Positions 62,660-64,000 of a stretch of DNA of 64,000 bases are shown here, in pieces. The DNA comes from Diploptera punctata. Its lineage: Eukaryota > Arthropoda > Insecta > Blattodea > Blaberidae. How positions within the stretch are numbered: position 1 is the stretch's first letter; every line of letters begins with the position of its first letter. The position numbers were made by a program, and so were the translations under genes. Location: NCBI GenBank assembly GCA_030220185.1, contig JASPKZ010004955.1, positions 1,302,001-1,366,000 on the forward strand, in the 5' to 3' direction. The notes beneath the pieces are model-generated. The model saw nothing but the letters and a program-made list of their open reading frames with translations, was not told the origin of the DNA and made no database searches.

Positions 62660-64000
62660 AATAAATCTCGAGAAATGCCACTGCGACTTTTTTAGCAGCT
62701 CTGCCAGCAAGTCCTAATCCTATGTTCTCGTCGTGCTCCCTGACTGCAGTCGTAATAGACTATAGCTAACAGGATGGGACGAAAGGCGAGTTCTCAGCGC
62801 CTTAAAACTGAGACTTGTCGAGTAAGGGAGCAAACCCTAAAAAAAAAACCCAGGTCCTCCATGTCTGGGGGTTAGGCGTCAGGCTGGCAACCTGGCCCTA
62901 GAAAAAAGTATATCGCTACGTACTTCAGTAAAATATGTCAGCCGGTTGGATTTAAATATGACAGACTTAAGCTACGAAAACGGACATTCGCTATTGGCAC
63001 ATGGAATGTTGAAGGCTCGAATACTAAAGAACAAGAAGTAATAGAGGAGATTACAGCAATGAATGCAGATATTATTGTGCTCTCGGAAACAAAAAAGAAA
63101 GGGAAAGGACAGGAAAAATTAGGAAATTATACACATATCTGGAGTGGAGTACCAAAAACTAGTAGCAAAAAGAGGTATATCCATTTTGATGAAAAATAAG
63201 TTGGTAAAAAGTATAGTGTCTTGGGAAGAAATTGATGGAAGAATTATTAAATTAAATCTCAAACTTTTTGGGATAGAGCTTATAATAATAGGAGTATATG
63301 CCATAAATGAGGATGCAACAACCATAGAGAAAAATGAATTTTTTGACAAACTGTAGAAATTTTGGACAAAATAAAAAAACATCAAGAAGTAATAATAACA
63401 GGATATTTTAATAGTCGAGTAGGAAGTAGAATGAAAGATGAAGTGATTGGACCATTTGGGGAAAAGGTGGAAAATGACAATGGAGATAGATTGATAAGTT
63501 TATGTAAACAACATGGCTATATGATAATGAATAGTTTCTTCCAACATCGGGAAATACATAAATACACATGGGAACAGCCAACAAAAAGCCTCAAACCAAT
63601 AATTGATTATATAATTGTGAAACAAAAGCGTGATATGATAGTGAAAGATGTTAGAGTGAATAGAAAACCAGATTGCGGAAGTGATCATTATATGCTTTTG
63701 GGAAAATTCATATTAACAAGTAGGAAAAAACAAAATATTGAAGTAACGGAAGACAGAATAAATACAACCCTTTTGAATGAACAAAGATATAAAATAAGCT
63801 TACTCTATGATGAGAGTATAAAATATCTTTTTCAATCAAGATTAAAACAAAAACTTAATTTAAATTTAAATAAATCTGCAGTGGAAATATATGATCAACT
63901 AAAGGAAAGTATACATTCAGCAGCTTTAGAAGCACTTGGGACAGAAAATCTAGAATTAAAAAGAAATAATGAATGTTTTAATCACGATATTAAAACATTA
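62660..64000 (+). mobile_element. LINE, 5' UTR and endonuclease, runs off the window
   Basis: 62660-62960 has a GC-richer 5' UTR (CCCTGACTGCAGTCGTAATA, GTCTGGGGGTTAGGCGTCAG). From 62985 the APE-type endonuclease starts, and after it the linker to RT begins. Orientation +. The 3' part lies outside the window. Confidence 0.8.
62985..64000 (+). pseudogene. LINE APE-type endonuclease (two compensating frameshifts)
   Basis: Order of blocks: FAIGTWNVEG (62988), ADIIVLSETKKKGKGQ (63068; the catalytic E of SETK), a shift near 63150, KRGISILMKNKLVKSIVSW, IELIIIGVYAINED, a shift near 63352, ITGYFNSRVG (in place of GDFN), DRLISLCKQHGYMIMNSFF, YTWEQPTKSLKPIIDYIIVK, CGSDHYMLLGKF (SDH block, 63676-63710). 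From 63431 the frame is open to the end of the window. The GDFN aspartate is replaced by tyrosine, which would damage nuclease activity. Downstream SALEALGTEN begins the linker. Confidence 0.8.

Noticed and set aside
1..64000. CRISPR arrays, bacterial operons, ribosome binding sites
   Set aside because: None seen; the window is eukaryotic and the short tandem repeats are microsatellites or retrotransposon tails.

Overview
The window reads as a transposon-dense stretch of a large, AT-rich insect genome. Everything recognisable is eukaryotic: non-LTR retrotransposon (LINE) proteins with 3' microsatellite tails, Penelope-like elements with GIY-YIG nuclease domains, LTR retrotransposons, hAT, piggyBac, Harbinger and mariner-type DNA transposons, and tRNA-derived SINEs. 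The LINE protein styles and the mix of families suggest a cockroach-like or related insect, but that is an inference and the species is not proven. The only likely host-gene sequence is a pair of small spliced exons near 52.5-52.8 kb, so most of the window may be intronic or intergenic.

Layout. 1-5.5 kb: mariner-type remnant, LINE pseudogene, then Penelope-like (PLE) remnants including a long minus-strand copy with RT and GIY-YIG. 7.7-11.0 kb: a young LTR element with gag remnant, no pol, and a 4-bp target-site duplication (TSD). 13.1-14.9 kb: two LINE remnants. 16.1-21.5 kb: tandem repeat, then a hAT element sitting between two inverted PLE fragments, one of which carries a solo LTR. 21.5-27.3 kb: a LINE with RT and RNase H, interrupted by a pLTR-flanked Penelope element with an intact 702-residue RT reading frame. 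28.2-37.8 kb: a probable Harbinger element (transposase fragment on +, Myb-like gene on -) that contains a piggyBac element, which in turn contains a twin-primed LINE, an ORF1 fragment with a SINE, and other repeats. 38.2-41.8 kb: a minus-strand LINE cut by a solo LTR exactly inside its RT. 42-51.4 kb: SINEs, LINE remnants, a LINE deletion derivative, and two PLE-derived fold-back insertions. 52.1-55.5 kb: PLE inverted pairs and the host exons. 55.5-60.4 kb: a hAT remnant split by a 4-kb LTR element with an intact 340-residue gag. 60.6-62.5 kb: a PLE interrupted by a double SINE, and another inverted PLE pair. 62.7 kb to the end: the 5' half of a LINE running off the window.

The most unusual recurring signal is a PLE family whose 3' ends recur as head-to-head inverted pairs, closed by a shared terminal module (GGAAGTAACAYTATGAGGT ... 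ACCTCATA). At least six such pairs can be seen. Many insertion boundaries are fixed by TSDs, so the nesting order of much of the window can be reconstructed.
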